A stretch of 64,000 nt of DNA from Streptomyces sp. DvalAA-43 (GTDB lineage: Bacteria > Actinomycetota > Actinomycetes > Streptomycetales > Streptomycetaceae). The notes under the pieces are model-generated. The model saw only the letters and a list, made by a program, of their open reading frames with translations, was not told the DNA's origin and did no database searches. The stretch is from contig NZ_FMBW01000071.1 of NCBI RefSeq assembly GCF_900091725.1, positions 186,001 to 250,000 on the forward strand, in the 5' to 3' direction. Both the position numbers and the translations under genes were made by a program. Below are positions 1-8,747 of the stretch, one piece after another; position 1 is the stretch's first letter; the number at the start of each line of letters is the position of its first letter.

Positions 1-697
1 GGAACTCGATCCGCAGCCCGGCGGCGGCCAGCGCCGACACCACGTCGCCGATCGGGTGCTGCCATTCGACGCTGCGGTTGTGGACGGTGGGCGCGTCGAA
101 GTCCGCGTACGTGCCGGGCGTCTCGTCCACCCAGGCGTCGCGGCTGAAGTAGTCGTGCTCGACCTTCGTCCCGGTGGCGTCGTCGAGGCAGTCCGTCATC
201 GGATGGAATTCCGCGAGGTAGAGGAAGCCGCCCGGCGCCACGAGCGAGGCGGCGGTCTCGGCCCAGCGGCGGGTGTCGGGCAGCCAGTTCAGCGCGCCGA
301 TGCCGGTGTAGACGATGTCGTACGACGAGTCGGGGACGGCCTGCGCCGCGTCGTGGACGTCGGCCGCGACGAACGCCGCCCGGTCCTGGCTGAACCCGAG
401 CTCACGGGCCAGGGCGCGCGCGGTCTCGACGGCCGGTTCGGAGAAGTCCAGGCCGACGACCTGTGCGGCACCGTGCCGGGCCCAGGAGAGGGTGTCGACC
501 CCGATGTGGCACTGGAGGTGCAGCAGGGACTTGCCCGTGACGTCCCCGACCTCGGCGAGCTCGAAGTCGCGCAGGGCGTCCTTGCCCGCGCGGAAGGATT
601 CGAGGTCGTAGAAGTCGCTCGTGGCGTGTATCGGGACCCGCTCGTCCCAGTGCGCGCGGTTTGCCTCGTGCCAGTCGGCAGGGGTCGATGCATGCAT
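1..697 (-). CDS. class I SAM-dependent methyltransferase, 3' end outside window
   Basis: A methyltransferase of unknown substrate that reads off the left edge, so only about the first 232 residues are visible. The reading begins MHASTPADWHEANRAHWDER, typical of actinobacterial class I methyltransferases. A SAM-binding motif I is seen as LLHLQCHIGVDT near residue 60, followed by GLDFSEPAVETAR (acidic loop) and YDIVYTGIGALNWLPDT, the usual hydrophobic strand of motif IV. The start is taken at the ATG at 697; an overlapping CAT repeat makes the exact Met slightly ambiguous. It is divergent from the peptidase that follows, and the short shared gap must hold both promoters. Fold assignment is firm; substrate is not. 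Confidence 0.85.
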   Translation of the reverse strand, partial: MHASTPADWHEANRAHWDERVPIHATSDFYDLESFRAGKDALRDFELAEVGDVTGKSLLHLQCHIGVDTLSWARHGAAQVVGLDFSEPAVETARALARELGFSQDRAAFVAADVHDAAQAVPDSSYDIVYTGIGALNWLPDTRRWAETAASLVAPGGFLYLAEFHPMTDCLDDATGTKVEHDYFSRDAWVDETPGTYADFDAPTVHNRSVEWQHPIGDVVSALAAAGLRIEF

Positions 698-767
698 GCC
701 GGGAGGTTATCCACAGGCTGAGGACGAGGCGAACGAATTGTCGGCGTTCCGACGCAGAATGGGGGAC

Positions 768-2642
768 ATGACTGAGACCAATGGCCCGACGAAGGCCCCT
801 TCCGCCCAGGCCCACGCTTCCGCCCCGAAGTGGGAGCAGCGCTTCCGGGCGCCGCGCGTGTCGCTGCCCGACTGGGCGGAGGACGCGCCCGACCGCGCGC
901 TGTTCGTCTCCAATGCCACGGGCACGTACGAGCTGTACGCATGGGACCGTGCCACCGGCGAGCAGCGCCAGGTCACCGACCGGCCGAACGGCACGACGGA
1001 CGGGGTGCTGACGCCCGACGGGGAGTCGGTCTGGTGGTTCGACGACACCGACGGCGACGAGTTCGGGGTGTGGATGCGCCAGCCGTTCCACGGCGCCGGG
1101 GACGGCGGGCCGGGTGCGGTGGTGGACGAACCGGCGGCGCCCGGCCTCGCCCCCTCCTACCCGGCCGGACTCGCGATCGGCCGCGACGGTACGGCGGTGG
1201 TCGGCCGCTCGACCGACGAGGACGGGACGACGATCCATGTCGTACGGCCCGGGGCGGCGCCCGTGGAGATCTACCGCCACCGCGAGTCGGCGGGCGTCGG
1301 TGACCTCAGCCATGACGGGACGCTGATCGCCCTGGAGCACACCGAGCACGGCGACGCGATGCACTCCGCGCTGCGCGTGGTGCGGCCGGACGGGACGACG
1401 GTCGCCGAGCTGGACGACACCGAGGGCGGTACGAAGGAGCTGGGCCTGTCCGTGCTGGGCTTCGCCCCCGTCGCCGGGGACACCCGGCTCCTGGTCGGGC
1501 ACCAGCGGCGGGGCCGCTGGGAGCCGATGATCTGGGATCCGACGACGGGCGAGGAGACGGACCTCGCGATCGATCTGCCCGGCGATGTGGTCGCCGAGTG
1601 GTATCCGGACGCCTCCGCGCTGCTGATCGCGCACGGCTTCGAGGCCCGCAGCGACCTGTGGCGGTACGAGCCGGAGGCGGGCGGCGCCCCCGTCCGGGTG
1701 GAGACCCCCGCGGGTTCGGTGTCGGGTGCCACGGCCCGGCCTGACGGCACGGTGGAGTATCTGTGGTCCTCGGCCGCGCAGCCGCCGGTCATCCGGTCCA
1801 CCTCGGGTGCGGTGGTGCTCGATCCGCCCGGTCCGAAGGCCCCGGCGTCCGTGCCGGTGGAGGACGCGTGGGTGGACGGGCCCGGGGGCCGGGTCCATGC
1901 GCTGGTGCAGCGGCCCGCCGCCCCGGCCGAGGGGCCGTTCCCCACGGTCTTCGAGATCCACGGCGGCCCGACCTGGCACGACAGCGACGCCTTCGCCTCC
2001 GGCCCCGCCGCCTGGGTGGACCACGGCTACGCGGTCGTCCGGGTCAACTACCGCGGTTCCACCGGTTACGGCCGCGCCTGGACGGACGCGCTCAAGCACC
2101 GGGTCGGCCTGATCGAGCTGGAGGACATCGCCGCGGTCCGGGAGTGGGCGGTGAAGTCCGGCCTCGCGGACCCGGAGCGGCTGGTCCTGGCCGGTGGCTC
2201 CTGGGGCGGCTATCTGACCCTGCTCGGCCTCGGTGTGCAGCCGGACGACTGGGCCCTCGGCCTGGCGGCGGTCCCGGTCGCCGACTACGTCACGGCGTAC
2301 CACGACGAGATGGAGGACCTGAAGGCGATGGACCGGACGCTGCTGGGCGGCACGCCGGAGGAGGTTCCCGAGCGCTTCGAGGCCTCGTCGCCGCTGACGT
2401 ATGTCGACGCGGTCCGGGCGCCGGTCTACATCTCGGCGGGCGTCAACGACCCGCGCTGCCCGATCCGCCAGGTCGAGAACTACGTCGACCGGCTGAAGGA
2501 CCGGGCCGCGGTGCACGAGGTGTACCGGTACGACGCGGGACACGGTTCGCTCGTCGTGGAGGAGCGGATCAAGCAGGTCCGCCTGGAACTGGACTTCGCC
2601 CGGCGCCACCTGGCCCCGGAGCCGGGTCCGTCCGCCGCGTAA
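768..2642 (+). CDS. S9 family prolyl oligopeptidase-like serine peptidase
   Basis: A cytoplasmic alpha/beta-hydrolase peptidase of about 624 residues. The N-terminal two thirds looks like a WD/Kelch-type propeller (repeated DG.. and W.R..G units such as ELYAWDRATGEQRQVTDRP). The C-terminal third carries the catalytic domain: an oxyanion motif HGGPTWH, the nucleophile elbow GGSWGGY near residue 475, the acid in NDPRCPIRQ near 562 and the histidine in DAGHGS near 591, the full Ser-Asp-His triad. The frame is open further upstream, but ATG at 768 follows GGGGGAC and matches the usual MTETNG-type beginning; another in-frame ATG lies three codons earlier. No signal peptide is visible. The exact substrate (acylaminoacyl or prolyl peptides) cannot be decided. 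Confidence 0.9.
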   Translation: MTETNGPTKAPSAQAHASAPKWEQRFRAPRVSLPDWAEDAPDRALFVSNATGTYELYAWDRATGEQRQVTDRPNGTTDGVLTPDGESVWWFDDTDGDEFGVWMRQPFHGAGDGGPGAVVDEPAAPGLAPSYPAGLAIGRDGTAVVGRSTDEDGTTIHVVRPGAAPVEIYRHRESAGVGDLSHDGTLIALEHTEHGDAMHSALRVVRPDGTTVAELDDTEGGTKELGLSVLGFAPVAGDTRLLVGHQRRGRWEPMIWDPTTGEETDLAIDLPGDVVAEWYPDASALLIAHGFEARSDLWRYEPEAGGAPVRVETPAGSVSGATARPDGTVEYLWSSAAQPPVIRSTSGAVVLDPPGPKAPASVPVEDAWVDGPGGRVHALVQRPAAPAEGPFPTVFEIHGGPTWHDSDAFASGPAAWVDHGYAVVRVNYRGSTGYGRAWTDALKHRVGLIELEDIAAVREWAVKSGLADPERLVLAGGSWGGYLTLLGLGVQPDDWALGLAAVPVADYVTAYHDEMEDLKAMDRTLLGGTPEEVPERFEASSPLTYVDAVRAPVYISAGVNDPRCPIRQVENYVDRLKDRAAVHEVYRYDAGHGSLVVEERIKQVRLELDFARRHLAPEPGPSAA

Positions 2643-2738
2643 CCGGCAGGCGCAGGCGGCAGGCGGGGCCGGGCCCGGGGGCTTCCGTCGGCGGCACCCC
2701 GCTCCGGGCGGCCGGAGCGGGGACCGTACCGTGGAGGG

Positions 2739-3638
2739 GTGTACCGGTTCCTGCTGACCCCGCGATGGTGGGGAATCAACCTCTTCGTCGTGCTGGCCAT
2801 CCCGTTCTGCGTGTTCATGGGCACCTGGCAGCTCGGCCGCTTCGAGGACCGCGTGCAGACGCACGACGCCGCCGAGAAGCAGCCCGCCCCGGGCACGAGA
2901 CCCGCCAAGCCGATCGAGGAGCTCCTGCCCGTCGACACGGTGACCTCCGGCCGTCCCGCCATCGCCACCGGCCGGTACGCCGACCAGTTCCTGGTGCCCG
3001 GACGGAAGTTGGACGACAGGAGCGGCTTCTACGTACTGAACATGCTCCGTACGGACACTGGCAAAGCTCTGCCGGTGGTACGCGGCTGGCTGCCCGGCAA
3101 GCCCGGCCACACCGCCGTGCCCGCCGCACCGACCGGCACGGTCACGGTGACCGGTGATCTCCAGGCGTCCGAGAACACCGGCACGACGGGTGTCGACACG
3201 GAGGGCGGGCTTCCCGACGGCCAGTTGGGCATGATCAGCGCCGCGTCCCTGGTCAACCTCGTCCCGTACGACGTGTACGACGCATGGGTGACCCTCCAGG
3301 ACACCGGCGGCGCGACCGGCGGGGGTGCCGGGGACAAGGCCGCCGGCGCGCTGCGTCCCGTACCGGCCGCTGTGGCGCAGGGCACCGGGCTCGACCTGAA
3401 GGCCTTCCAGAACCTCGGCTACACCGGCGAGTGGTTCGTCTTCGCGGGGTTCGTGCTCTTCATGTGGTTCCGGCTGGTCCGCCGCGAGGCCGAAGCCGCA
3501 CGCGACCTGCAACTGGGCCTCGTCGAGGAAGCGGAAACCGAAGCGGAAGCCGAGGCGGAAGAGGGAGCGGAAGCCGAGGCGGGGGCAGCGCCCGGATCCG
3601 GGGCCGACAAGGACGCCGTGGGTACCGGAACCGTCTGA
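2739..3638 (+). CDS. SURF1-family cytochrome oxidase biogenesis protein
   Basis: A membrane protein of the SURF1 family, which assists assembly of cytochrome c oxidase. It starts at GTG, with GGAGG almost touching the start codon, and reads MYRFLLTPRWWGINLFVVL. One transmembrane helix lies near residues 12-30, with the family signature GTWQLGRF just after it. A second helix lies near 225-245 (EWFVFAGFVLFMWFRLV). The loop between them carries the SURF1 motifs RPAIATGRYADQFLVPGR and VRGWLP. The C-terminal tail is very odd: a run rich in alternating Glu-Ala encoded by near-repetitive DNA (about 3528-3590). It ends in a long hairpin shared with the convergent neighbour. Confidence 0.85.
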   Translation: MYRFLLTPRWWGINLFVVLAIPFCVFMGTWQLGRFEDRVQTHDAAEKQPAPGTRPAKPIEELLPVDTVTSGRPAIATGRYADQFLVPGRKLDDRSGFYVLNMLRTDTGKALPVVRGWLPGKPGHTAVPAAPTGTVTVTGDLQASENTGTTGVDTEGGLPDGQLGMISAASLVNLVPYDVYDAWVTLQDTGGATGGGAGDKAAGALRPVPAAVAQGTGLDLKAFQNLGYTGEWFVFAGFVLFMWFRLVRREAEAARDLQLGLVEEAETEAEAEAEEGAEAEAGAAPGSGADKDAVGTGTV

Positions 3639-3646
3639 GACACGTA

Positions 3647-3747
3647 CGCACCATGAGGGGCCCGCCGGATCGACGATCGTCGGCGTGGTCGGCGAGCGCC
3701 CCGCCGAGCCACGGCCCGAGCGCGACCGGCGGGCCCCTCATGGTGCG
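3647..3747. terminator. perfect 22-bp inverted repeat with 57-bp loop between convergent genes
   Basis: Positions 3647-3668 and 3726-3747 are perfect reverse complements (22 of 22). The 57-nt loop is itself rich in smaller palindromes. The element sits just after the SURF1 stop and 53 bp before the end of the opposing membrane-protein gene, so a bidirectional terminator is the simplest reading. The loop is unusually long for an intrinsic terminator, which leaves a small mobile or regulatory palindromic element possible. A degenerate direct copy of part of the right arm (TCATGATGTGCGTCTGCC) follows at about 3758-3775. Confidence 0.6.
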
Positions 3748-3800
3748 CGTCTGCCCTCATGATGTGCGTCTGCCGTGCCTCTGTCGTGCGTTGCGCGGCC

Positions 3801-5246
3801 TCACGTCGTGGGGGCCAGCACCCCGGTCCGGTAGATCGTGCCCGAGCAGGCGTTGTCGATCTTCGTCTCCGCGATCGGTGCCCCGGGCTCCGGCGTGTGC
3901 ATCACGGAGACGCTGCCGTCCTGCGTCCCGCCGCCGTCCTCGCTGCCGGACTGCGCGACGGTCTCCGACGTCCCGTCACCACCTCCCGTGCCGCCGGCGG
4001 CGGCCGCGGCGCCGCTCGCGCCGCCCGCGTCCTCGGACGGTGTCGGGCTCGGCGAGCCTCCGACGGTCGGGCAGGTGTCCTTGGGCACCCAGGCGAACTT
4101 CACCTCGTACGCCATCGACGGCTTCAGCAGCACCGTCCCCTGCTCATGCGACGGATCGGGCAGTCCGGACGCCGCGTCGCCCGCGGTGTGGTGGACGACC
4201 GCGATCCTGGCCGGGTCGGCCGCGCCGATCGCCTGGAAGCCCACGCTGCCGCTGCTGCTCACCGAACACTCCGTGCCGGAGACATTGGCGATCCGGAAGG
4301 TGCCGTAGACCGTGCCGTCGGAACCGGCCGCACCGGTCTCGGCCGAGGCGACGCCGAGCTGTCCCGGGTCGCAGGCGGGCATGGCGACCATCGCGGAGCT
4401 GCTCGGATCGGCGCCTCCGCCGGACAGGTGCCCGTCCTCGCCCTGGCCGCGGCTGTCGGCGGGGCTGCTCGTGCTCGTGGGCTGGTCCGGGCCGCCGTCG
4501 GCCTGCCCCTCGGTGCTGCCGCTGCTGCTCTTGCCGCCGGACTGCGAGCCGGTGTCGGTGCCGTTGCCGCCCTGCGCCTGCTCGCCGTGTCCGGCTATCG
4601 CGGGGTTGGCGTTGCCCGAACCGTCGGAGTTCGCGACATGGACGAAGGCGGGGACCGCGGTGCCGATGAGCAGCGCCGCGGCCGCCAGGCCGACGACGGC
4701 CTGGCGCCGCTTGGCGCGGCGGACGGGAACCGCGCGTTGCAGATGGTCGAGCGTGCCGTCGCTGGGCTCGATGTTCTCGACGACGCCGTGCAGCATGCGG
4801 CGCAGGGCGGCCTCGTCGATGCCCGCACCGTCGCCCGCGACGCCGCCATCGGCACCCGGGCCGTTGGCCGGGGCCGGGCCCCGGCCCGAACCGAAGAGGT
4901 TGCTCAGGGTGGCGAGCTCGGCGGTCTCAGCGGCGGCCGCGGTGGTCGCCTCAGTCCCAGCAGAGTCACCAGCCCCAGCGGACCCACCAGACCCCCCGGC
5001 CCCAGCCGTCCCATCAGCCCCAGCCGATTCACCCGGCTCATCCGGCACATCCGGCACATCCGGCCCGTCCGGCACATCCGGCCCGTCCGGCGCATCCGGC
5101 CCGTGGTTCACAATCCCGTTTCCAGTCCGGTCAATCCGCCGCTCACGCAGCTGTTCACGTTCGGGCTCGTTCTCGGGCTCGTTCTTAGGAGCGTTCTCGG
5201 AGACGTTCTCGGATTCGTTCTCGTACTCGCGGTCGCCGCGGCTCAT
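3801..5246 (-). CDS. membrane protein coupled to SigE-type sigma factor (putative anti-sigma-like)
   Basis: A 481-residue single-pass protein of unknown function whose start codon overlaps the sigma factor stop (ATGA), so the two are translationally coupled. The N-terminus (1-110) is low-complexity: Glu/Asn-rich, then PD-rich units such as GPDVPDGPDVPD, then Gly/Ala/Ser. Residues about 143-180 (EAALRRMLHGVVENIEP) form a soluble helical segment, followed by one transmembrane helix at about 183-203 (AVVGLAAAALLIGTAVPAFV). The exported part has a Ser/Gly linker and a Cys-containing beta domain (MPACDPGQLGVAS, CPTVGG) resembling DUF4232-like exported domains. The topology and the coupling suggest it holds or modulates the sigma factor, but no classical anti-sigma zinc motif is present. 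The role is inferred. Confidence 0.75.
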   Translation of the reverse strand: MSRGDREYENESENVSENAPKNEPENEPEREQLRERRIDRTGNGIVNHGPDAPDGPDVPDGPDVPDVPDEPGESAGADGTAGAGGSGGSAGAGDSAGTEATTAAAAETAELATLSNLFGSGRGPAPANGPGADGGVAGDGAGIDEAALRRMLHGVVENIEPSDGTLDHLQRAVPVRRAKRRQAVVGLAAAALLIGTAVPAFVHVANSDGSGNANPAIAGHGEQAQGGNGTDTGSQSGGKSSSGSTEGQADGGPDQPTSTSSPADSRGQGEDGHLSGGGADPSSSAMVAMPACDPGQLGVASAETGAAGSDGTVYGTFRIANVSGTECSVSSSGSVGFQAIGAADPARIAVVHHTAGDAASGLPDPSHEQGTVLLKPSMAYEVKFAWVPKDTCPTVGGSPSPTPSEDAGGASGAAAAAGGTGGGDGTSETVAQSGSEDGGGTQDGSVSVMHTPEPGAPIAETKIDNACSGTIYRTGVLAPTT

Positions 5247-5905
5247 CCCTGCGCCTCCATCACGATGCGCAGTGCCGCGATCCCGCGGGAGCCGTAGGCC
5301 TTGACCGAGCCCAGGGATATCCCCAGCGTCTCGGCCACCTGGACCTCCGTCATGTCCGCGAAGTAGCGCAACACCAGCACCTCCCGCTGGCGCCGCTGGA
5401 GCCCCCGCATCGCCTTGATCAGCGCGTCCCGCTCCAGCTGGTCGTACGCGCCCTCCTCCGCGCTCGCCATGTCCGGCATCGGCTTGGAGAGCAGCTTCAG
5501 GCCGAGGATGCGGCGGCGCAGCGCGGAGCGCGAGAGGTTGACGACGGTCTGACGCAGATACGCCAGTGTCTTCTCCGGGTCCCGTACCCGGTTGCGCGCC
5601 GAGTGCACGCGGATGAACGCCTCCTGCACCACGTCCTCGCAGGAGGCCGTGTCGTCCAGGAGCAGGGCGGCGAGGCCGAGCAGCGACCGGTAGTGGGCGC
5701 GGTAGGTCTCGGTGAGATGGTCGACCGTGGTTCCGGCAGCCACGCCCTCCTCAGCACCCTCGCGCTGCGAGGGCAGCCGGGTGGAGCGAGCAGCGGGCAT
5801 GGGCGCAATCACCGGCATACCGCCGGGTGCGCGGGGCCGTCGGAGCGGACGCACCGAAGCGCCGCGCAAGGGGCCCACCACTGTGATATCGAGAACCTCT
5901 GCCAC
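5243..5905 (-). CDS. SigE-family ECF RNA polymerase sigma factor
   Basis: An ECF sigma factor of 220 residues from a GTG start. Region 2 lies near residues 60-125 (YRSLLGLAALLLDDTASCEDVVQEAFIRV, with the conserved DVVQEAF). Region 4 lies near 165-215 and ends in a helix-turn-helix (MTEVQVAETLGISLGSVKAYGSRG), the form typical of the actinobacterial SigE group. The first 55 residues are basic, Pro-rich and without homology I recognise, so a downstream start is possible. It overlaps the coupled membrane gene by four bases. It lies 294 bp from asd in the same direction. That gap shows no gene and should hold the sigma promoter. Confidence 0.9.
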   Translation of the reverse strand: MAEVLDITVVGPLRGASVRPLRRPRAPGGMPVIAPMPAARSTRLPSQREGAEEGVAAGTTVDHLTETYRAHYRSLLGLAALLLDDTASCEDVVQEAFIRVHSARNRVRDPEKTLAYLRQTVVNLSRSALRRRILGLKLLSKPMPDMASAEEGAYDQLERDALIKAMRGLQRRQREVLVLRYFADMTEVQVAETLGISLGSVKAYGSRGIAALRIVMEAQG

Positions 5906-6199
5906 GCCAGTTGGACACGTTTCCCCCCGTCAGGGTTGTACGCGCGCGCCACCGCGTTCGGCGCTGTGCGACATGCCCTCATACGTACCTGCTCTTCCCC
6001 GAATGCCCCGAATGTGCGCCCCGCCGCGCCAGAGGTGACCGCAAAGACGCGCACTCCCCGGCCAGTGGTTGCAGCAGGCCGAAAGCCATCGTCGGATATG
6101 GCAACACCCCAGCTCAAGAGGTTGAGGATTTCAACTTACTCACAGGGCATTCACAGAATGCGTACAAAACAGGTTCGATCAGGACCGGGTCGGCTTCGA

Positions 6200-7264
6200 T
6201 CAGGAGCGGGGGAACTCCGCGGCCACCGATTCGGCGATCTGGGCCACGTTCAGCGCCGCGCCCTTGCGGAGGTTGTCGCCGCAGACGAACAGCTCCAGGC
6301 CCCGGGAATCATCCAGTGACCTGCGCACTCGTCCGACCCAGGTCGGATCGGTGCCGACGACGTCGGACGGTGTCGGGAAGTCGCCCGCCGCCGGGCTGTC
6401 GTACAGCACCACGCCCGGTGCCGTCGCCAGGATCTCGTGGGCCCGGTCGACCTCGATCTCGTTCTCGAACCGGGCGTGCACGGACATCGAGTGCGTCGCG
6501 ATGACGGGAACGTACACACAGGTGGCCGCGACCCGCAGGCTCGGCAGGTCCAGGATCTTGCGGCACTCCTCGCGGATCGCCAGCTCCTCCGACGACCAGC
6601 CGTCCCCGGCGTCCGTCCCGGCCCAGGGCACCACATTGAGGGCCACCGGGGCGGCGAAGGGGCTGCCTTCCGTGTCCCCCAGGGCCCGGCGTACGTCCCC
6701 GGGCTTCGTGCCCAGCTCCGTACCGGCGACCAGCGACAGCTGTTCGCGCAGTGCCGCGACACCGTCCCGGCCCACCCCGCTCACCGCCTGGTACGAGGAG
6801 ACGACCAGTTCCCGCACACCGAACTCGGCGTGCAGCGCGCCGACCGCGACGATCAGCGCGAGCGTCGTGCAGTTCGGGCTGGCGACGATGCCGCGTGGCC
6901 GGATCCGTGCGGCGTGCGGATTGATCTCGGGCACGACCAGCGGGACGTCCGCGTCCAGCCGGAACGCGGCGGAGTCGTCGATGACGACCGTGCCCTTGGC
7001 GGCGGCGATCGGCGCCCACCGCGCGGAGACGTCGTCGGGCACCAGGAACAGCGCCACGTCCACGTCGTCGAAGACGTCCTCGGTGAGTTCGAGGACCTCG
7101 GTCTCCTCGCCGCGCACGACCAGCTTGCGGCCGGCCGAACGCGGCGAGGCGATCAGCTTCACCTCGCCCCAGACATCCGCGTGCTGCGAAAGGATCTGGA
7201 GCATGACGCCGCCGATCGCCCCGGTCGCTCCGACGACCGCGAGCGAAGGGCGGCGCGCGGTCAT
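6200..7264 (-). CDS. asd: aspartate-semialdehyde dehydrogenase
   Basis: Reduces beta-aspartyl phosphate to aspartate semialdehyde with NADPH, the second step towards lysine/diaminopimelate, threonine and methionine. The 354-residue protein opens with the Rossmann motif VVGATGAIGG. The active-site cysteine sits in ASPNCTTLALIVAVGAL near residue 130, and the substrate-side histidine in VPVIATHSMSVH near 255. The start codon overlaps the stop of aspartokinase (ATGA at 7261-7264), so both pathway enzymes are made from one coupled message. It is the last gene of that operon before the sigma/membrane pair. Confidence 0.95.
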   Translation of the reverse strand: MTARRPSLAVVGATGAIGGVMLQILSQHADVWGEVKLIASPRSAGRKLVVRGEETEVLELTEDVFDDVDVALFLVPDDVSARWAPIAAAKGTVVIDDSAAFRLDADVPLVVPEINPHAARIRPRGIVASPNCTTLALIVAVGALHAEFGVRELVVSSYQAVSGVGRDGVAALREQLSLVAGTELGTKPGDVRRALGDTEGSPFAAPVALNVVPWAGTDAGDGWSSEELAIREECRKILDLPSLRVAATCVYVPVIATHSMSVHARFENEIEVDRAHEILATAPGVVLYDSPAAGDFPTPSDVVGTDPTWVGRVRRSLDDSRGLELFVCGDNLRKGAALNVAQIAESVAAEFPRS

Positions 7265-7782
7265 CGGCCGGTGCCCCCGTAGACGACGGCCTCGTCGGAG
7301 TCGCTGTCGAGGCCGAAGGCGGTGTGCACGGCGCGCACGGCCTCGATGACGTCGTCGGCGCGGGTGACCACCGAGATACGGATCTCGGACGTCGAGATCA
7401 GCTCGATGTTCACACCGGCGTCCGACAGCGCCTCGAAGAAGCCCGCCGTGACCCCGGGGTTGGTCTTCATACCGGCGCCGACCAGGGAGATCTTGGCGAT
7501 CTGGTCGTCGTAGCGCAGCGAGTCGAAGCCGATGGTGCCGCGGTTGCGCTCCAGGGCGTCGATGGCCTTGCGGCCCTCGGCCTTGGGCAGCGTGAACGAG
7601 ATGTCGGTCAGCCCGGTCGACGCGGCGGAGACGTTCTGCACCACCATGTCGATGTTGATCTCCGCGTTGGCGATGGTGCGGAAGATCGCGGCGGCCTCGC
7701 CCGGCTTGTCGGGCACGCCGACGACGGTGATCTTGGCCTCGGAGACGTCATGGGCGACTCCGGAGATGATCGCGTGCTCCAC
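7261..7782 (-). other. predicted internal translation start giving aspartokinase beta subunit
   Basis: In-frame GTG at 7782-7780 (codon 251 of aspartokinase) is preceded on the coding strand by AAGGGGA with 7-nt spacing. Starting there gives a 173-residue protein, VEHAIISGVAHDVSEAK onward, made only of the ACT domains. Corynebacterium and Bacillus aspartokinases make beta subunits of this size from internal starts. The motif and spacing are seen; that it is used here is inferred. Confidence 0.6.
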
Positions 7783-8532
7783 CTGCTGGTCCCCTTGCGG
7801 CTCGTTGCTGACCCAGGTTCCGCGCAGTCCGGAGAAGGACGAGCGGACATGGATCGGGATGTTGTAGCGGCGTGCGTACTCCACGCACCGGTGCAGCAGC
7901 ACCTTGGAGCCGGACGCGGCCAGCTCCAGCATGTCCTCGAAGGAGATCCAGTCGATCTTCCGGGCCTTCTTCACGACCCGCGGGTCGGCGGTGAAGACAC
8001 CGTCCACATCGGTGTAGATCTCACAGACCTCGGCGTCCAGCGCGGCCGCGAGGGCGACGGCGGTGGTGTCGGACCCGCCGCGACCGAGGGTGGTGATGTC
8101 CTTCTTGTCCTGGGACACACCCTGGAACCCCGCGACGATCGCGATGTTCCCCTCGTCCAGCGCGGTACGGATACGGCCCGGCGTCACATCGATGATGCGC
8201 GCTTTGTTGTGGACCGAGTCGGTGATGACGCCCGCCTGGCTCCCGGTGAACGACTGGGCCTCGTGGCCCAGGTTTTTGATCGCCATCGCCAGCAGGGCCA
8301 TGGAGATCCGCTCTCCGGCGGTCAGCAGCATGTCGAACTCACGCCCGGCAGGGATCGGGGATACCTGCTCGGCGAGATCGATCAACTCGTCCGTCGTGTC
8401 GCCCATCGCTGACACCACGACAACCACCTGGTTGCCGTTCTTCTTGGCATCGACGATTCGCTTGGCGACGCGCTTGATGCCTTCGGCATCGGCTACGGAG
8501 GAGCCTCCGTACTTCTGCACGACAAGGCCCAC
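7261..8532 (-). CDS. ask: aspartate kinase (alpha subunit, full length)
   Basis: Phosphorylates aspartate, the committed and feedback-regulated step of the aspartate family pathway. The 423-residue protein begins MGLVVQKYGGSSVAD, the kinase signature KYGGSS. It continues with the nucleotide-binding segment GRGGSDTTAVALAAAL near residue 147 and two C-terminal ACT domains from about residue 265 (KITVVGVPDKPGEAAAIF; KISLVGAGMKTNPGVTAGFF). The architecture matches the alpha-2/beta-2 enzymes of high-GC Gram-positives, in which lysine plus threonine inhibit through the ACT domains. It is coupled to asd. A plausible internal start for a separate beta subunit is listed separately. Confidence 0.95.
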   Translation of the reverse strand: MGLVVQKYGGSSVADAEGIKRVAKRIVDAKKNGNQVVVVVSAMGDTTDELIDLAEQVSPIPAGREFDMLLTAGERISMALLAMAIKNLGHEAQSFTGSQAGVITDSVHNKARIIDVTPGRIRTALDEGNIAIVAGFQGVSQDKKDITTLGRGGSDTTAVALAAALDAEVCEIYTDVDGVFTADPRVVKKARKIDWISFEDMLELAASGSKVLLHRCVEYARRYNIPIHVRSSFSGLRGTWVSNEPQGDQQVEHAIISGVAHDVSEAKITVVGVPDKPGEAAAIFRTIANAEINIDMVVQNVSAASTGLTDISFTLPKAEGRKAIDALERNRGTIGFDSLRYDDQIAKISLVGAGMKTNPGVTAGFFEALSDAGVNIELISTSEIRISVVTRADDVIEAVRAVHTAFGLDSDSDEAVVYGGTGR

Positions 8533-8747
8533 GTGCGCTCCTCGCTCAGTCCATTACTGCGGTCGACTCAGTTTAACGAGCAGCCCGGAAACGCCTCGCT
8601 GATACCACATGGTGAGATGTCCCGCTCAGCACGTGATCATCGGCGTGTCGCCCCGGGCCGCTCGTACAGGTCTGCTGCCCGCCGATCAGGCCCGCACTCC
8701 CGTATGTGGCCCAGCCCACACGGCCGGTCGCCCGGTCGCCGGATCCG

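Noticed and set aside
402..3512. A very long minus-strand open frame (over 1000 codons) opposite the peptidase and SURF1 genes
   Set aside because: It is the antisense shadow of GC-rich coding DNA, with Arg/Gly/Pro-rich sequence, no domain and no SD. The genes on the plus strand have clear motifs.
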